Positions 33,786-43,042 of a stretch of 64,000 nt of DNA are shown in pieces; position 1 is the stretch's first letter; every line of letters begins with the position of its first letter. Made by a program: the position numbers and the translations under genes. This stretch comes from Thermus neutrinimicus. Its GTDB lineage: Bacteria; Deinococcota; Deinococci; Deinococcales; Thermaceae. The DNA is taken from positions 1-64,000 of the forward strand of contig NZ_JAKTNU010000010.1 of NCBI RefSeq assembly GCF_022760955.1, written 5' to 3'. The notes under the pieces were generated by a model. The model had not been told where the DNA came from. It made no database searches and worked only from the letters and a program-made list of their open reading frames with translations.

Positions 33786-34817
33786 TCACCTCTTCAGGAC
33801 ATCGTCCGAAGAAAGGATGGTGTCCTCCAGCACGTGAAGCATCTCCAAGGCCTTACCCGTGCCCAAGGCCACCGCCTCAATGGGGTTTTCCGCCACCACC
33901 ACGGGCACCCCCGTGGCCTCCTGCAGGGCCACGTCCAGGTTCTTGAGGAGGGCCCCGCCCCCGGTGAGAAGAATCCCCCTCTCGTAAATGTCCGAGGCCA
34001 GCTCCGGGGGCGTGGTCTCCAAGACGGTCTTAACCCCCTGGAAGATCTTGTCCAAAGGCTCCCTCAGGGCCTCGGCCACGTCCTCGGCAGGGATCTCCGC
34101 GGTGCGGGGAAGGCCGGTGATGAGGTCCCGGCCCCGCACCTCGGCCACTTCCTTCTCCTCCCCGGGAAGGACCTTGGCCCGGCCCAGCTGGATCTTGAGC
34201 TCCTCGGCGGTGCGCTCCCCGATGAGGAGGTTGTACTTTTGCCGCACGTAGCGGATGATGGCCTGGTCCATCTCGTTTCCGGCAATCCTCAGGCTTTCCG
34301 AGCGCACGATCCCCCCCAGGGAGATGACGGCGATGTCCGTGGAGCCTCCCCCGATGTCCACCACCATGCTGCCCGTGGGCTCGGCCACGTTGATCCCCGC
34401 CCCGATGGCCGCCGCCAGGGGTTCCTCAATGAGGTAGACCTTGTGGGCCATGGCGGAGACCGCCTGCACCACCGCCCGCCGCTCCACGTCCGTGACCCCG
34501 GAGGGCACCCCCACCATGACCCGGGGTCGGAAGAAGCGGCTCATGGGGGAGAGCACCTTTTGCAGGAAGAGGAGGAGCATGCGCTCCGTTAAGGCGTAGT
34601 CGGCGATAACCCCATCCTTTAGGGGCCGCACCGCCACGATGTTCCCCGGGGTGCGCCCCAGCATGCGGTAGGCCTCGGCCCCCACCGCCTTCACCTCCCG
34701 CTTCCCCTGCACCACCGCGATCACGGAGGGCTCGCGCAAGACGATCCCCTTGCCCCGCACGTAAATGAGAACACTGGCCGTTCCCAGGTCAATCCCGATG
34801 TCCTCGCCCCTCAGCAT
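33786..34817 (-). CDS. mreB: Rod-shape determining protein MreB
   Basis: Actin-like ATPase that directs cell-wall elongation under the inner membrane. The 343-residue protein shows the phosphate-1 motif GIDLGTASVLIYV, phosphate-2 VVDIGGGSTDIAVI, and the adenosine motif LTGGGALLKNL. EPLAAAIGAGINV is also typical. mreC and mreD, which usually follow, are missing; fabZ lies downstream and rny upstream with a 17-bp gap. It may be one of several MreB-like genes in the genome. Confidence 0.95.
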   Translation of the reverse strand: MLRGEDIGIDLGTASVLIYVRGKGIVLREPSVIAVVQGKREVKAVGAEAYRMLGRTPGNIVAVRPLKDGVIADYALTERMLLLFLQKVLSPMSRFFRPRVMVGVPSGVTDVERRAVVQAVSAMAHKVYLIEEPLAAAIGAGINVAEPTGSMVVDIGGGSTDIAVISLGGIVRSESLRIAGNEMDQAIIRYVRQKYNLLIGERTAEELKIQLGRAKVLPGEEKEVAEVRGRDLITGLPRTAEIPAEDVAEALREPLDKIFQGVKTVLETTPPELASDIYERGILLTGGGALLKNLDVALQEATGVPVVVAENPIEAVALGTGKALEMLHVLEDTILSSDDVLKR

Positions 34818-34834
34818 AATCGCCCCATTCTAGC

Positions 34835-36565
34835 CTATTTAGCGTACTCCACCGCCCGGGTCTCCCGCACCACGGTCACCTGCACCTGGCCCGGATAGTT
34901 CATCTCCCGCTCGATGCGGCCTGCGATCTCCCGGGCCAGGAGGGTGGCCTTGGCGTCGGTGATCTTGTCGGGCTTGACGATGACCCTCACCTCCCGCCCC
35001 GCCTGCACGGCAAAGGCGGTTTCTACCCCAGGGAAGGAAAGGGCGATGCGCTCCAGGGCCTCGAGGCGCTGCAAATATTCCTCCAGGCTCTCCCGTCTGG
35101 CCCCGGGCCGGGCGGCGGAAAGGGCGTCGGCGGCGGCCACCAAAACCGCATACACGGTCTCCGCATTCTCGGGGTCGTGGTGGTGGGCGATGCCGTCGAT
35201 GACCTCCAGAGGCTCCCCGAAGCGGCGGGCCAGGGCGATGCCGATCTCCACGTGGCTTCCCTCCATCTCCCGGTCCACGCTCTTGCCGATGTCGTGAAGG
35301 AGCCCCGCCCGCCGGGCCAAGGCGGCATCCAGGCCCAGCTCCGCGGCCATGATCCCAGCGAGGTGGGCCACCTGCACCGAGTGCTTGAGGACGTTCTGGC
35401 CGTAGCTGGAGCGGAAGTGGAGCCGGCCAAGAAGCTGGATGAGGCCGGGCTTTAGCCCCACCACCCCCGCTTCCAGGGCCGCCTCCTCGCCCCGCTCGTA
35501 GATGAAGGTCTTCATCTCCTGCTTGGCCTTCTCCACCACCTCCTCGATCCGGCTTGGGTGGATGCGCCCATCCTTAAGGAGCTCCTCCAGGGCCATGCGG
35601 GCGATCTCCCGGCGGATGGGGTTGAAGGAGGAGAGCAAGACGGCCTCCGGGGTGTCGTCGATGATGAGGTCCACCCCCGTCAAGGCCTCAAAGGTGCGGA
35701 TGTTCCGCCCCTCCCGCCCGATGATCCGGCCCTTCATGGCATCGGAGGGGATGGGCACCACGGAGACCGCCAGCTGGGCGGCGGTTTCCGAGGCCTGGCG
35801 CTGCATGGCCTGGGCCAGGATCTTCTGGGCCTCCTTGCGGGCCTCGAGGCGCACCCTTTCCAAGGCCGCCCGCACCCTCTGGGCCTTCTCCTCCTCCAGC
35901 TCCCGGTCCAGCCTCTCCAGGATGAGGCGCCGGGCCTCCTCCGGGGAGAGGCCCGCCACCTCGTAAAGCCTCCGTTCCACCTCGCGCTCCCTCTCCTGCA
36001 GAAGGGCCTCCTGGGCTTTAAGGGCCTCCTCCCGCTTGGAAAGGACCTCCTCCAGGGCATCCAGCTTGAGGGCCCGGGCGTCCAAGGCCTCGCCCCTCTT
36101 GGAGAGCCTTTCCGCCTCCCGCCGGAGTTCCTCCCGCTCCCCCTTGAGCCGCTCCCTTTCCGCCTTAAGCTCCTCCTGCAAGGCCCTAAGCCTCTCCCGC
36201 TCGGCCTTAAGCTCCTCCCGCTCGCCCCTTAGGCGCTCCTCCGCCTCCTGCAAGCGCCTTTTGGCCTCGGCCTCCAGGGCCTCCGAGCGGCGCTTAAGCT
36301 CCGCCTCCAGTTCCTGCCGCAAGGCCTTAGCCCGCTCCTCGGCCTCCTGGCGCAGGGTCCTGGCCTCGGCCCGGGCGGCCTCCAGGATCTCCTTGGCCTC
36401 TTTCCGGGCCGCCTCGAGGGCCTCCCTGGCCTCCCCCCTGGCGGCCTCGAGGAGCCTTTTAGCCTCCTCCCCCGTGCGGTCCTCCCCCTTGCGCCTAAGA
36501 AACAGGGCCCCCAAGAGGAGCAGGACCAGGAGGAGAAGCCCCAGGTCCAAAAGGTTCAGGGTCAT
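34835..36565 (-). CDS. rny: Ribonuclease Y
   Basis: Membrane-anchored endoribonuclease that starts mRNA decay. The 576-residue protein has an N-terminal membrane helix ([19 protein letters not shown]), a very long Glu/Arg/Lys/Ala coiled coil (about 30-240), a KH domain ([17 protein letters not shown]), and an HD domain with [10 protein letters not shown] and AHHHDPE metal ligands. It ends AVEYAK, typical for RNase Y. The start ATG 36565 abuts the recA stop directly, so the two are cotranscribed. Confidence 0.97.
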   Translation of the reverse strand: MTLNLLDLGLLLLVLLLLGALFLRRKGEDRTGEEAKRLLEAARGEAREALEAARKEAKEILEAARAEARTLRQEAEERAKALRQELEAELKRRSEALEAEAKRRLQEAEERLRGEREELKAERERLRALQEELKAERERLKGEREELRREAERLSKRGEALDARALKLDALEEVLSKREEALKAQEALLQEREREVERRLYEVAGLSPEEARRLILERLDRELEEEKAQRVRAALERVRLEARKEAQKILAQAMQRQASETAAQLAVSVVPIPSDAMKGRIIGREGRNIRTFEALTGVDLIIDDTPEAVLLSSFNPIRREIARMALEELLKDGRIHPSRIEEVVEKAKQEMKTFIYERGEEAALEAGVVGLKPGLIQLLGRLHFRSSYGQNVLKHSVQVAHLAGIMAAELGLDAALARRAGLLHDIGKSVDREMEGSHVEIGIALARRFGEPLEVIDGIAHHHDPENAETVYAVLVAAADALSAARPGARRESLEEYLQRLEALERIALSFPGVETAFAVQAGREVRVIVKPDKITDAKATLLAREIAGRIEREMNYPGQVQVTVVRETRAVEYAK

Positions 36566-37588
36566 CTACTCCTCCCCTTCCTCGCTCCCCGCGAGCACCA
36601 CCTCGTGGGCCCTCTCCAGCACCTTGGCCCGGATCTCCTCCAGAAGCTCGGGCCGCTCCCGGAGGTAGTCCGCCGCCTTCTCCTTCCCCTGGCCCAGGCG
36701 GACCTCCCCGTAGGAGAACCAGCTTCCCGCCTTCTCGATGACGTTGGCCGCCACGGCCACGTTCACCAGGTCCATGACCGGGTCAAGGCCCCTGCCGAAG
36801 TAGATCTCCAGCTCCGCCTCGCGGAAGGGTGGGGCCAGCTTGTTCTTCACCACCTTCACCTTGACCCGGATCCCCACCGCCTCGTTCCCCACCTTGATGG
36901 GCTGGCCACTTTTGCGCACGTCCAGGCGCACGCTGGAGTAGAACTTAAGCGCCCGGCCCCCAGGCGTGGTCTCGGGGTTGCCGTACATCACCCCCACCTT
37001 CTCCCGCACCTGGTTGATGAAGATGGCGGCGGTGTTGCTCTTGGACAGAACCGCGGTGAGCTTGCGCAGGGCCTGGCTCATGAGCCTGGCCTGCAGGCCC
37101 ACGTGCTGGTCCCCCATCTCCCCCTCGATCTCCGCCTTGGGCACCAGGGCGGCCACCGAGTCCACCACGATGACATCCACCGCCCCCGAGCGGGCCAGAA
37201 GCTCCACGATCTCCAGGGCCTGCTCCCCGGTGTCGGGCTGGGAAACCAGGAGGTCCTCCACCTTGACCCCCAGTTTCTGGGCGTAAAGGGGGTCCAGGGC
37301 GTGCTCCGCATCCACAAAGGCCGCCACACCCCCCTGCTTCTGGGCCTGGGCGATGATGGTGAGGGCCAAGGTGGTCTTCCCCCCGGACTCAGGGCCGTAG
37401 ATCTCGATAACCCTTCCCCGGGGAATGCCCCCGATCCCCAGGGCCAGGTCCAGGCCCAAGGAGCCCGTGGGGATCACATCCACCTGGAGCTTGGGCATCT
37501 CCCCCAGGCGCATGACCGCACCCTTGCCGAACTCCTTCTCAATGGTCTTGAGGGCGTTTTCCAGCGCTTTCCTCTTGTTCTCGTCCAT
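36566..37588 (-). CDS. recA: Recombinase RecA
   Basis: DNA strand-exchange ATPase of 340 residues, the Thermus length. It shows Walker [10 protein letters not shown], Walker [16 protein letters not shown]-type segment [19 protein letters not shown], loop L2 [28 protein letters not shown] and an acidic C-terminal tail. ATG 37588 is preferred over GTG 37594 because GAGGTGA precedes it and the Thermus protein begins MDE. The start lies 50 bp inside thpR. No LexA-type operator was seen at its start; it must be read from an upstream promoter or one inside thpR. Confidence 0.98.
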   Translation of the reverse strand: MDENKRKALENALKTIEKEFGKGAVMRLGEMPKLQVDVIPTGSLGLDLALGIGGIPRGRVIEIYGPESGGKTTLALTIIAQAQKQGGVAAFVDAEHALDPLYAQKLGVKVEDLLVSQPDTGEQALEIVELLARSGAVDVIVVDSVAALVPKAEIEGEMGDQHVGLQARLMSQALRKLTAVLSKSNTAAIFINQVREKVGVMYGNPETTPGGRALKFYSSVRLDVRKSGQPIKVGNEAVGIRVKVKVVKNKLAPPFREAELEIYFGRGLDPVMDLVNVAVAANVIEKAGSWFSYGEVRLGQGKEKAADYLRERPELLEEIRAKVLERAHEVVLAGSEEGEE

Positions 37589-38132
37589 GGTCACCTCGCA
37601 AAGGAAACTTTTCCAAAATGGTATAGACGGGCCCCTTGGGCTTAAGCTCCGAGCGCACCAGGGCGAACTCCGTCACCGGCCACTCCACGCCGAAGACCAC
37701 CGGGGGCACCCGGGGAGCAGGGGCCTTGCGCCGGGCTAGGGTGATGTGGGGCTTAAAGGGCTTATCCCCCCCTGCCCAAAGCGCCTCCTCTCCCAGGAGT
37801 TCCCGCACCCCTTCCCGAAGGCCTTCCGCCAAGGGCACAAACCCCTCCCCTTCCACCTTGGCGAACCAGACCCTCGGGGTGCCCTCGTTGGGAAAGTAAC
37901 CCGTGCCCCGGATGCGGGCGGTGAAGGGAGGATGGAGCCGACCCAGCCGGTGGCCCAGGGCCAAAAGATCCGGCAGGTCCCCCTCTGGCCTTTCCCCCAG
38001 GAAAAGAAGGGTAAGGTGGAGCTGGTGGGGCACCACCTCCTTCCACCCCTTGTAGCGGGCCACCCGCTCTTGTGCCTCCACCAAGGCCCGCTTCACCTCT
38101 TCCGGAAGAAAGATCGCGTAGAAGAGCCTCAT
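37539..38132 (-). CDS. thpR: RNA 2',3'-cyclic phosphodiesterase ThpR (LigT-like)
   Basis: 2H-family phosphoesterase that opens 2',3'-cyclic phosphates on RNA ends and historically was assayed as 2'-5' RNA ligase. The 197-residue protein carries the two catalytic HxTx motifs, HLTL at 39-42 and HITL at 129-132. A homologue from Thermus thermophilus has been structurally characterised. Its start overlaps the cinA stop by 4 bp and its 3' end overlaps the recA start by 50 bp. Confidence 0.93.
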   Translation of the reverse strand: MRLFYAIFLPEEVKRALVEAQERVARYKGWKEVVPHQLHLTLLFLGERPEGDLPDLLALGHRLGRLHPPFTARIRGTGYFPNEGTPRVWFAKVEGEGFVPLAEGLREGVRELLGEEALWAGGDKPFKPHITLARRKAPAPRVPPVVFGVEWPVTEFALVRSELKPKGPVYTILEKFPLRGDHGREQEESAGKRPQDH

Positions 38133-39313
38133 GTTAGGAGCAAGGCCAAGGCGGCATAGACGCTTCGGAGCCGCACCACCTCGCGGTCCCCGGGGAAGCG
38201 GTAGCGGCGCACCTCCGCCCCCTTAGGCCCCGCCAGGGCCACAAAGACCGTGCCCACGGGTTCGCCCTCCAAAGGGTCCGGTCCCGCCACCCCCGTGGTG
38301 GAAAGGGCATAGGTGGAACCGAAAAGCGCCCGGGCAGCCTCCGCCATGGCCTTGGCCGTCTCGGCGGAGACCGTCTTGGCGAGGAGTTCCTCAGGCACAC
38401 CGAAGCGGGCCTTGGCCCCTACGGAATAGGATACCACGCCCCCCAGGTAGAAGCGGCTCGCCCCCGGCACCCGGGTGATCTCCGCCCCCAGAAGCCCCCC
38501 GGTAAGGCTTTCCATGGTGGCAAGGGTGGCCCCCTCCAGCTCCAGGCGACGCTTCACCGCCTCGGCCAGGGTGAGCTCCCCCTCGCCCCAGATCTCCTTC
38601 AAAAGCCGCTTCCTGATCCTTTCCGTAAGGTCGGCCACCAGATCCTCCCGGCCCCTCACCACCACCTCCACCCCCTGGAGCTTGGGGTAGGTGCCCACCT
38701 CCACCTCCGCCTCCCGCTTGAAAAGCTCCCCAAGCCTTTCCACGATCTCTGACTCCCCGATGCCCCAGGTCTTCAGGACCCGCTTGGCGTAGGGACGGCG
38801 GGGGAGGTTAAGCTTGGGCAACACCTCCTCCCACATGGGCCTCCACTCGGGCGGGGGCCCAGGCAGGAGGATCAGGTCCTTCCCCTCCTTCCGCACCCAC
38901 CAGCCGGGGGCGGTGCCCCTGGGGTTTTTAAGCCAGGTGGCCGAGGGGATCTTCAAGGCCTGCTTGCGGTTGGCCTCGGGCATGGCCCGGCCCCGGGCCC
39001 GGAAGAGGGCCTCGATCTCTGAAAGCATCCCCTCGTCCAGCTCCAAGGGCTCCCCCAAGGCCTCGGCCACCGCCTCCCGGGTCACATCGTCGGGGGTGGG
39101 GCCCAGGCCCCCGGAGAGCACCAAAAGCCTCGCCCTTTCCCAGGCCTGGCCCACCTCCCGGGCCAGGGGGAGGGGTTCGTCCACCACCCTAAGGGTCCTT
39201 TCCACCTTGAGGGCGTAGCCCTCGAGGCTCCTGGCGATCTCCGCCGTGTTGGTGTCCAGGGTCTCCCCGTAGATGAGCTCCGTGCCTACCCCGATGATCT
39301 CCGCCCGCTCCAT
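38129..39313 (-). CDS. cinA: CinA-like competence/damage-inducible protein
   Basis: A 394-residue two-domain protein. The N-terminal molybdopterin-binding-like (COG1058) domain, with [22 protein letters not shown] and [16 protein letters not shown], is associated with ADP-ribose/NAD pyrophosphatase activity. The C-terminal CinA domain, with [24 protein letters not shown] and [19 protein letters not shown], is a nicotinamide-mononucleotide deamidase. Pairing with recA, as in the streptococcal competence operon, is conserved here with thpR in between. Its 5' end overlaps ygfZ by 28 bp. Confidence 0.96.
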   Translation of the reverse strand: MERAEIIGVGTELIYGETLDTNTAEIARSLEGYALKVERTLRVVDEPLPLAREVGQAWERARLLVLSGGLGPTPDDVTREAVAEALGEPLELDEGMLSEIEALFRARGRAMPEANRKQALKIPSATWLKNPRGTAPGWWVRKEGKDLILLPGPPPEWRPMWEEVLPKLNLPRRPYAKRVLKTWGIGESEIVERLGELFKREAEVEVGTYPKLQGVEVVVRGREDLVADLTERIRKRLLKEIWGEGELTLAEAVKRRLELEGATLATMESLTGGLLGAEITRVPGASRFYLGGVVSYSVGAKARFGVPEELLAKTVSAETAKAMAEAARALFGSTYALSTTGVAGPDPLEGEPVGTVFVALAGPKGAEVRRYRFPGDREVVRLRSVYAALALLLT

Positions 39314-40074
39314 GCCGCCTCCTCAAAGGGCAAAGGCTCCACAAGGAAGCGCCCCCCGCCCCCCTCCACCGCCTCCCCCAGGGGCACCTCCTTGCGCACC
39401 ACCGCAAGGCCCAAAACCCCAAAGGGCGTCTCCATCACCCGCTTGGCCTCCCCCACCTTGCGCCCCTCCAGCAGGAGGGCAAAGGGGGCTTCTTGGGAGG
39501 GGGAAAGCCCCCTTAGGCCCACCAGGCGATGGTGCACCTCCTTACCCTCGAGGCGGGCCATGATCTCCTGGCCCAGATAACACCCCTTGCCGGGGTCCAC
39601 CAGGGGGAGAAGCCCCACGCTCTGGGGAAGCTCCCCGCGGATGTCGGAAAGGAGCGGGAGGCCTTTAAGCAGGGCATAAAGGGGGTAAACCCCAGCGGGA
39701 TGGGCTCCCTCCCCGCTTTCCGCCACCTCCTCCCGCCCATGGGCATGGAGGCGCCGGTAAAGGGGAAGCTCCAGAAGCTCCACCCGGTCAAAGACGAGGT
39801 AACGCTTAAGCCTTGCCCTTAGCCCCTCCAAGCTACCCCAGGGAGCCAGAAGAAAGCCCTCGGGGTGAGGAAACACCGTGGCCGCCTCCTCTATCTGCCC
39901 CCGGTGGTTGAGGAAGAGGGCCCCCATGGGCCCGGAAAGCCGCCTCAGGTCCCGGGTGCACTGGCCCTGGAGAAAGGAAAGGGCGTCGGGCCCCCGCACC
40001 AGCAAAAGGCCAGGAAAGGCAAAGTACCCCTCGCCCGCCAAAGCCTTTTCCAAGGCCTCCTCCATGCTTCCCAT
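39286..40074 (-). CDS. ygfZ: YgfZ/GcvT-like folate-binding protein
   Basis: A 262-residue protein of the YgfZ family, which uses tetrahydrofolate in iron-sulfur cluster assembly and repair. The diagnostic KGCYLGQE motif is present (about residues 163-170), after an N-terminal GcvT-like domain with [23 protein letters not shown] 40065 is an alternative start and has AATAAT 7 nt upstream. It is the first gene of the cluster leading to recA, rny, mreB and fabZ, and it overlaps cinA. Confidence 0.9.
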   Translation of the reverse strand: MGSMEEALEKALAGEGYFAFPGLLLVRGPDALSFLQGQCTRDLRRLSGPMGALFLNHRGQIEEAATVFPHPEGFLLAPWGSLEGLRARLKRYLVFDRVELLELPLYRRLHAHGREEVAESGEGAHPAGVYPLYALLKGLPLLSDIRGELPQSVGLLPLVDPGKGCYLGQEIMARLEGKEVHHRLVGLRGLSPSQEAPFALLLEGRKVGEAKRVMETPFGVLGLAVVRKEVPLGEAVEGGGGRFLVEPLPFEEAAWSGRRSSG

Positions 40075-40077
40075 TAT

Positions 40078-40091
40078 TGACCAAAGGGTCA
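40078..40091. promoter_or_regulatory. Inverted repeat TGACC-N4-GGTCA between ygfZ and the MFS gene
   Basis: A perfect 5+5 inverted repeat sits in the 29-bp divergent spacer, next to the ygfZ start codon. Its position suits an operator controlling the recA-containing cluster, the transporter, or both. The regulator is unknown. Confidence 0.4.
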
Positions 40092-40103
40092 GATAGGGGG
40101 AGA

Positions 40104-41153
40104 ATGGCGAACGTGCGCCTCTTCTGGGGCTCCTTCCTGGCGCTTTTCCTGGTGGGCGTGATCGTGGCCCTGCCCGGGGCAGCCCTGCCCCTCTGGCGGG
40201 GGCGTTACGGGGTGGGAGAAGAGGTTTCCTGGTTCTTCACCGCCCTCCTCCTGGGCCTTCTCCTGGGGGTGCGCCTGGCCCAGGGGGAGAAACGCCACCC
40301 CCTCTTCCCCGCCGCCATGGGGCTTGTGGGCCTGGCCCTCTTGGGGGTGGCCCTGGCCCCCTCCTTCCCCTCGGTGGTGGCCCTGGCCTTCCTCCTGGGG
40401 CTTGGGGAAGGGGTGATGAACGTCCACGGCAACAGCCTGGTGGGAGAGCTTTACCCCAGGAAACGCGTGGAGCTCCTGAACCGGGTGAACGTGGCCTTCG
40501 GCCTGGGAGCGGTCTTCACCCCCTTTGCCCTCACCCTTTTGCCCTATGGCGCCGTGCTGTTTCTGGCGGGCCTCCTGGCCTGGATGGGGGCCCTTCTCCT
40601 CTGGGGGGCCCCTCGGGTAACCCAGGTGCCCCAGGAGGGAGGACGGGGGCTTTGGCCCTTCCTCCTGACCGTGGCGGTCTACACGGGCCTGGAAGGAGCC
40701 TTAGCCGCCTGGAACCGGGTCTATTTGGAGCACCTGGGCCATCCCACCGCCCTGGGAGGGGTGCTCCTTTCCCTGTACTGGCTCTTTTTGGCCCTGGGCC
40801 GACTTTTCCTGGCCAGGCGGGTGGCAGGGAGTCCCCTGGTGGCCCTAAAGGGCCTACTCCTTGGGGTCCTCATCCTCCTTATCCTCAACCTCCTCCCTCC
40901 CACCGCCCTCCTCTTCCCCCTGGTGGGCTTCCTCCTGGGCCCCCTCTTCTCCACCCTGTTTGCCCTGGTGCAGGCCCGCTTCGGCCACCGGGCCCTGGGG
41001 GGCCTGCTCTATGCGGGGGCCACGGGAAGCACCCTGATCCCCGCCCTGTTCGCCCTCTTGCCCACAGAAGGTATTCCTTATGGGCTTCTCCTCCTGGCCT
41101 CAACCCTTTTCCTGCTAATCTCCGGTCTTGAGCGGAGGACGGCCCATGCTTAA
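40104..41153 (+). CDS. MFS transporter
   Basis: A 349-residue membrane protein with about eleven or twelve hydrophobic helices. It starts MANVRLFWGSFLALFLVGVIVALPGAALPLW and shows the FLLGLGEGVMNVHGNSLVGELYP region between helices 4 and 5, typical of major-facilitator sugar/unknown-substrate proteins such as the FucP/YfkF-like groups. ATG 40104 follows GGGGGAG; an upstream TTG is unlikely. The substrate is unknown. It overlaps the next gene by 8 bp. Confidence 0.85.
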   Translation: MANVRLFWGSFLALFLVGVIVALPGAALPLWRGRYGVGEEVSWFFTALLLGLLLGVRLAQGEKRHPLFPAAMGLVGLALLGVALAPSFPSVVALAFLLGLGEGVMNVHGNSLVGELYPRKRVELLNRVNVAFGLGAVFTPFALTLLPYGAVLFLAGLLAWMGALLLWGAPRVTQVPQEGGRGLWPFLLTVAVYTGLEGALAAWNRVYLEHLGHPTALGGVLLSLYWLFLALGRLFLARRVAGSPLVALKGLLLGVLILLILNLLPPTALLFPLVGFLLGPLFSTLFALVQARFGHRALGGLLYAGATGSTLIPALFALLPTEGIPYGLLLLASTLFLLISGLERRTAHA

Positions 41154-41769
41154 AGCCTTGCTCTTCGACCTTGATGGCACCTTGGCGGACACCGACCCCC
41201 TGCACCTTCTGGCCTGGCGGGAGGCCTTAGCACCCTTTGGCATCCAGGTGGACCAGGCCTTCTACCACAAGCGCATCTCTGGCCGGCTCAACCCGGATAT
41301 CGTCAAGGACCTGTTGGGGCTGGAGGGGGAGGAAGCCCAAAGCCTCATAAGGGCCAAGGAGGCCCGCTTTCGGGAACTGGCCCAGGACCTAAGGCCCATG
41401 CCGGGTTTCCTTGAGCTTTTGGAGGAAGCCCAAGCCAGGGGCCTCACCTGGGGGGTGGTGACCAATGCCCCCAAGGAAAACGCCTGGCACGTGCTGGGGG
41501 CCCTGGGGTTAAACCCACCCCTGCTCGTCCTGGCGGAGGAGGTGGGCCGGGGGAAACCCGACCCCTTGCCCTACCGGGTGGCCCTGAAGCGCCTTGGCCT
41601 CCTTCCCCATGAGGCCCTGGCCTTTGAGGACTCCCCTTCTGGGGTGAAGAGCGCCGTGGGAGCGGGGATACCCACCTACGCCCTGCTCACGGGGCACGAG
41701 GGGGAGGTTCTTGTGCAAGCTGGGGCTCAGAAACTTATTGAAACTTTCCTAGATCTGTCTCTGCCATAG
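41146..41769 (+). CDS. HAD-superfamily phosphatase (beta-phosphoglucomutase/PGP-like)
   Basis: A 207-residue HAD hydrolase with a helical C1 cap. Motif I is LLFDLDGTLADTD (D8, D10), motif II VVTNAPK, motif III the Lys in GRGKPDPLPY, and motif IV FEDSPSGVKSA. Likely substrates are sugar or glycolate phosphates. ATG 41146 overlaps the MFS stop by 8 bp, so the pair is coupled. The last ~60 bp are noticeably poorer in GC than the rest, marking the start of the atypical islet downstream. Confidence 0.9.
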   Translation: MLKALLFDLDGTLADTDPLHLLAWREALAPFGIQVDQAFYHKRISGRLNPDIVKDLLGLEGEEAQSLIRAKEARFRELAQDLRPMPGFLELLEEAQARGLTWGVVTNAPKENAWHVLGALGLNPPLLVLAEEVGRGKPDPLPYRVALKRLGLLPHEALAFEDSPSGVKSAVGAGIPTYALLTGHEGEVLVQAGAQKLIETFLDLSLP

Positions 41770-41910
41770 CACACTTCCATTATCCGGAAAATTGCCCAAC
41801 CATAGCACTCTATGCCCCAGCACCCCCCCTACTGGTGCAGATAAATCTTGCCAAGCCAAGGAGGTCTGTAGTATGGCTGCTGGGTGATAGCCCAAGGAGG
41901 TGTATGGCCT

Positions 41911-42999
41911 ATGCGGAAAAGTCTGGCACTTATGGTCGCCGGCGCCCTGGCGCTTGTCTTGGGTGCGTGTAGCACCCAAACCACGGGCGGGGACACGGGC
42001 AAGTCCACAGTTTCGGTTTCGGTGGCTTTCCCGCAGCGGCAAGCGACGGGAAATGGATTGACACCCCAAGGAGTGCCCTGGAGTGCCGAAGAAGCCGATG
42101 TGAAGGTCTATGACAGCCAAGGGGCGCTGGTAGATTCCGCCACTCTTACCAGGCAAAACCCCACAGCGATTTTTATCCTGCAGAACGGCGACTACGACTT
42201 TGAGGTTTCCGTTTGGAACTACGGGCGCCAAAACGAAGTCGCTTGGGGCCGTGAAACCCACACCATTTCGGGAAACACCAGCCTTCTCCTTAAGCCCAAG
42301 GCCATCCTGGGAGAGGCCTGGCTATCCTATAACGACAACGGCATAATCTCGCCTGGGGAAGAGCTGAACCTGCGGCTATGGGTGATAGAACCCGGCCAGT
42401 CTGTGGGGTCTTCCGATGGTTCTTTCCCCTTAGACGACTACACCGTCAACTACCAGGTTGGCACCTGCACACAACCTGACTGCTCCGACTTTGCGCCCAG
42501 CACCGACGCCACCATTGAGGCCCAAAGCAAAACTGGGGTACGCATCAAAGCAGGCCAAGTACAGCAGGACACGACCCTCTACGTCAAAGCCACGGTCTCG
42601 GGCCTCGGCAGCAACCACCAACCCACCACCCTGGTCCGCTACAGCCCACCTATCCGGATAGTGGTGTCCGGTAGCGGCGTGGGCGTTGGGTTGGATTTTA
42701 ATCCACCTAGGATTTCACTTGCCCCTCCTTCTCCCTCCTATGGAGCCACTGTGCCCGTCGGGCAACCTGTCACCTTCTCTGGCTCTGCTAGCGATGGCGA
42801 AACCATGGTTACGGACCTCAAGGTGTATGTGAACTCCGCGGAAATACCGGTCACCATCACGCCAAGCCTCCCTGCACAATGGGTCAGCTTCAACTTCAGC
42901 TTCACCCCCTCCAGCCCCGGCCGCTACGACATCGACATCGTGGCCTTTGACGGCGCTGGGAACTCTTACCGCTACTACACCTCCGTGCAAGCCCAATAA
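41911..42999 (+). CDS. Lipoprotein with C-terminal Ig-like domain (atypical composition)
   Basis: A 362-residue secreted lipoprotein. The signal ends with the lipobox L17-G-A-C20. The body is beta-rich, with AWLSYNDNGIISPGEELNLRLWV around residues 120-145, VNYQVGTCTQPDCSDF, and a final Ig/PKD-like domain (PVGQPVTFSGSASDGETMVTDLKVYV then GRYDIDIVAFDGAGN). It uses many A/T-ending codons, unlike its neighbours. Shine-Dalgarno AAGGAGG lies 10 nt upstream of the ATG. I do not recognise a function; surface or pilus-related roles are speculation. Confidence 0.8.
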   Translation: MRKSLALMVAGALALVLGACSTQTTGGDTGKSTVSVSVAFPQRQATGNGLTPQGVPWSAEEADVKVYDSQGALVDSATLTRQNPTAIFILQNGDYDFEVSVWNYGRQNEVAWGRETHTISGNTSLLLKPKAILGEAWLSYNDNGIISPGEELNLRLWVIEPGQSVGSSDGSFPLDDYTVNYQVGTCTQPDCSDFAPSTDATIEAQSKTGVRIKAGQVQQDTTLYVKATVSGLGSNHQPTTLVRYSPPIRIVVSGSGVGVGLDFNPPRISLAPPSPSYGATVPVGQPVTFSGSASDGETMVTDLKVYVNSAEIPVTITPSLPAQWVSFNFSFTPSSPGRYDIDIVAFDGAGNSYRYYTSVQAQ

Positions 43000-43013
43000 T
43001 CCCGGCCAGCTAA

Positions 43014-43038
43014 GCGGTCTGGGTCCGCCCCAGACCGC
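43014..43038. terminator. Bidirectional terminator between the lipoprotein and enolase-family genes
   Basis: A 10-bp perfect stem (GCGGTCTGGG with CCCAGACCGC, loop TCCGC) lies between convergent stops at 42999 and 43043. The T-rich tail is short on both sides, so efficiency is uncertain. Confidence 0.6.
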
Positions 43039-43042
43039 CCGT

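Noticed and set aside
41904-41972. Alternative ATG at 41904 for the lipoprotein
   Set aside because: It is out of frame with the lipoprotein and ends after about 22 codons; ATG 41911 gives a proper signal peptide and lipobox.
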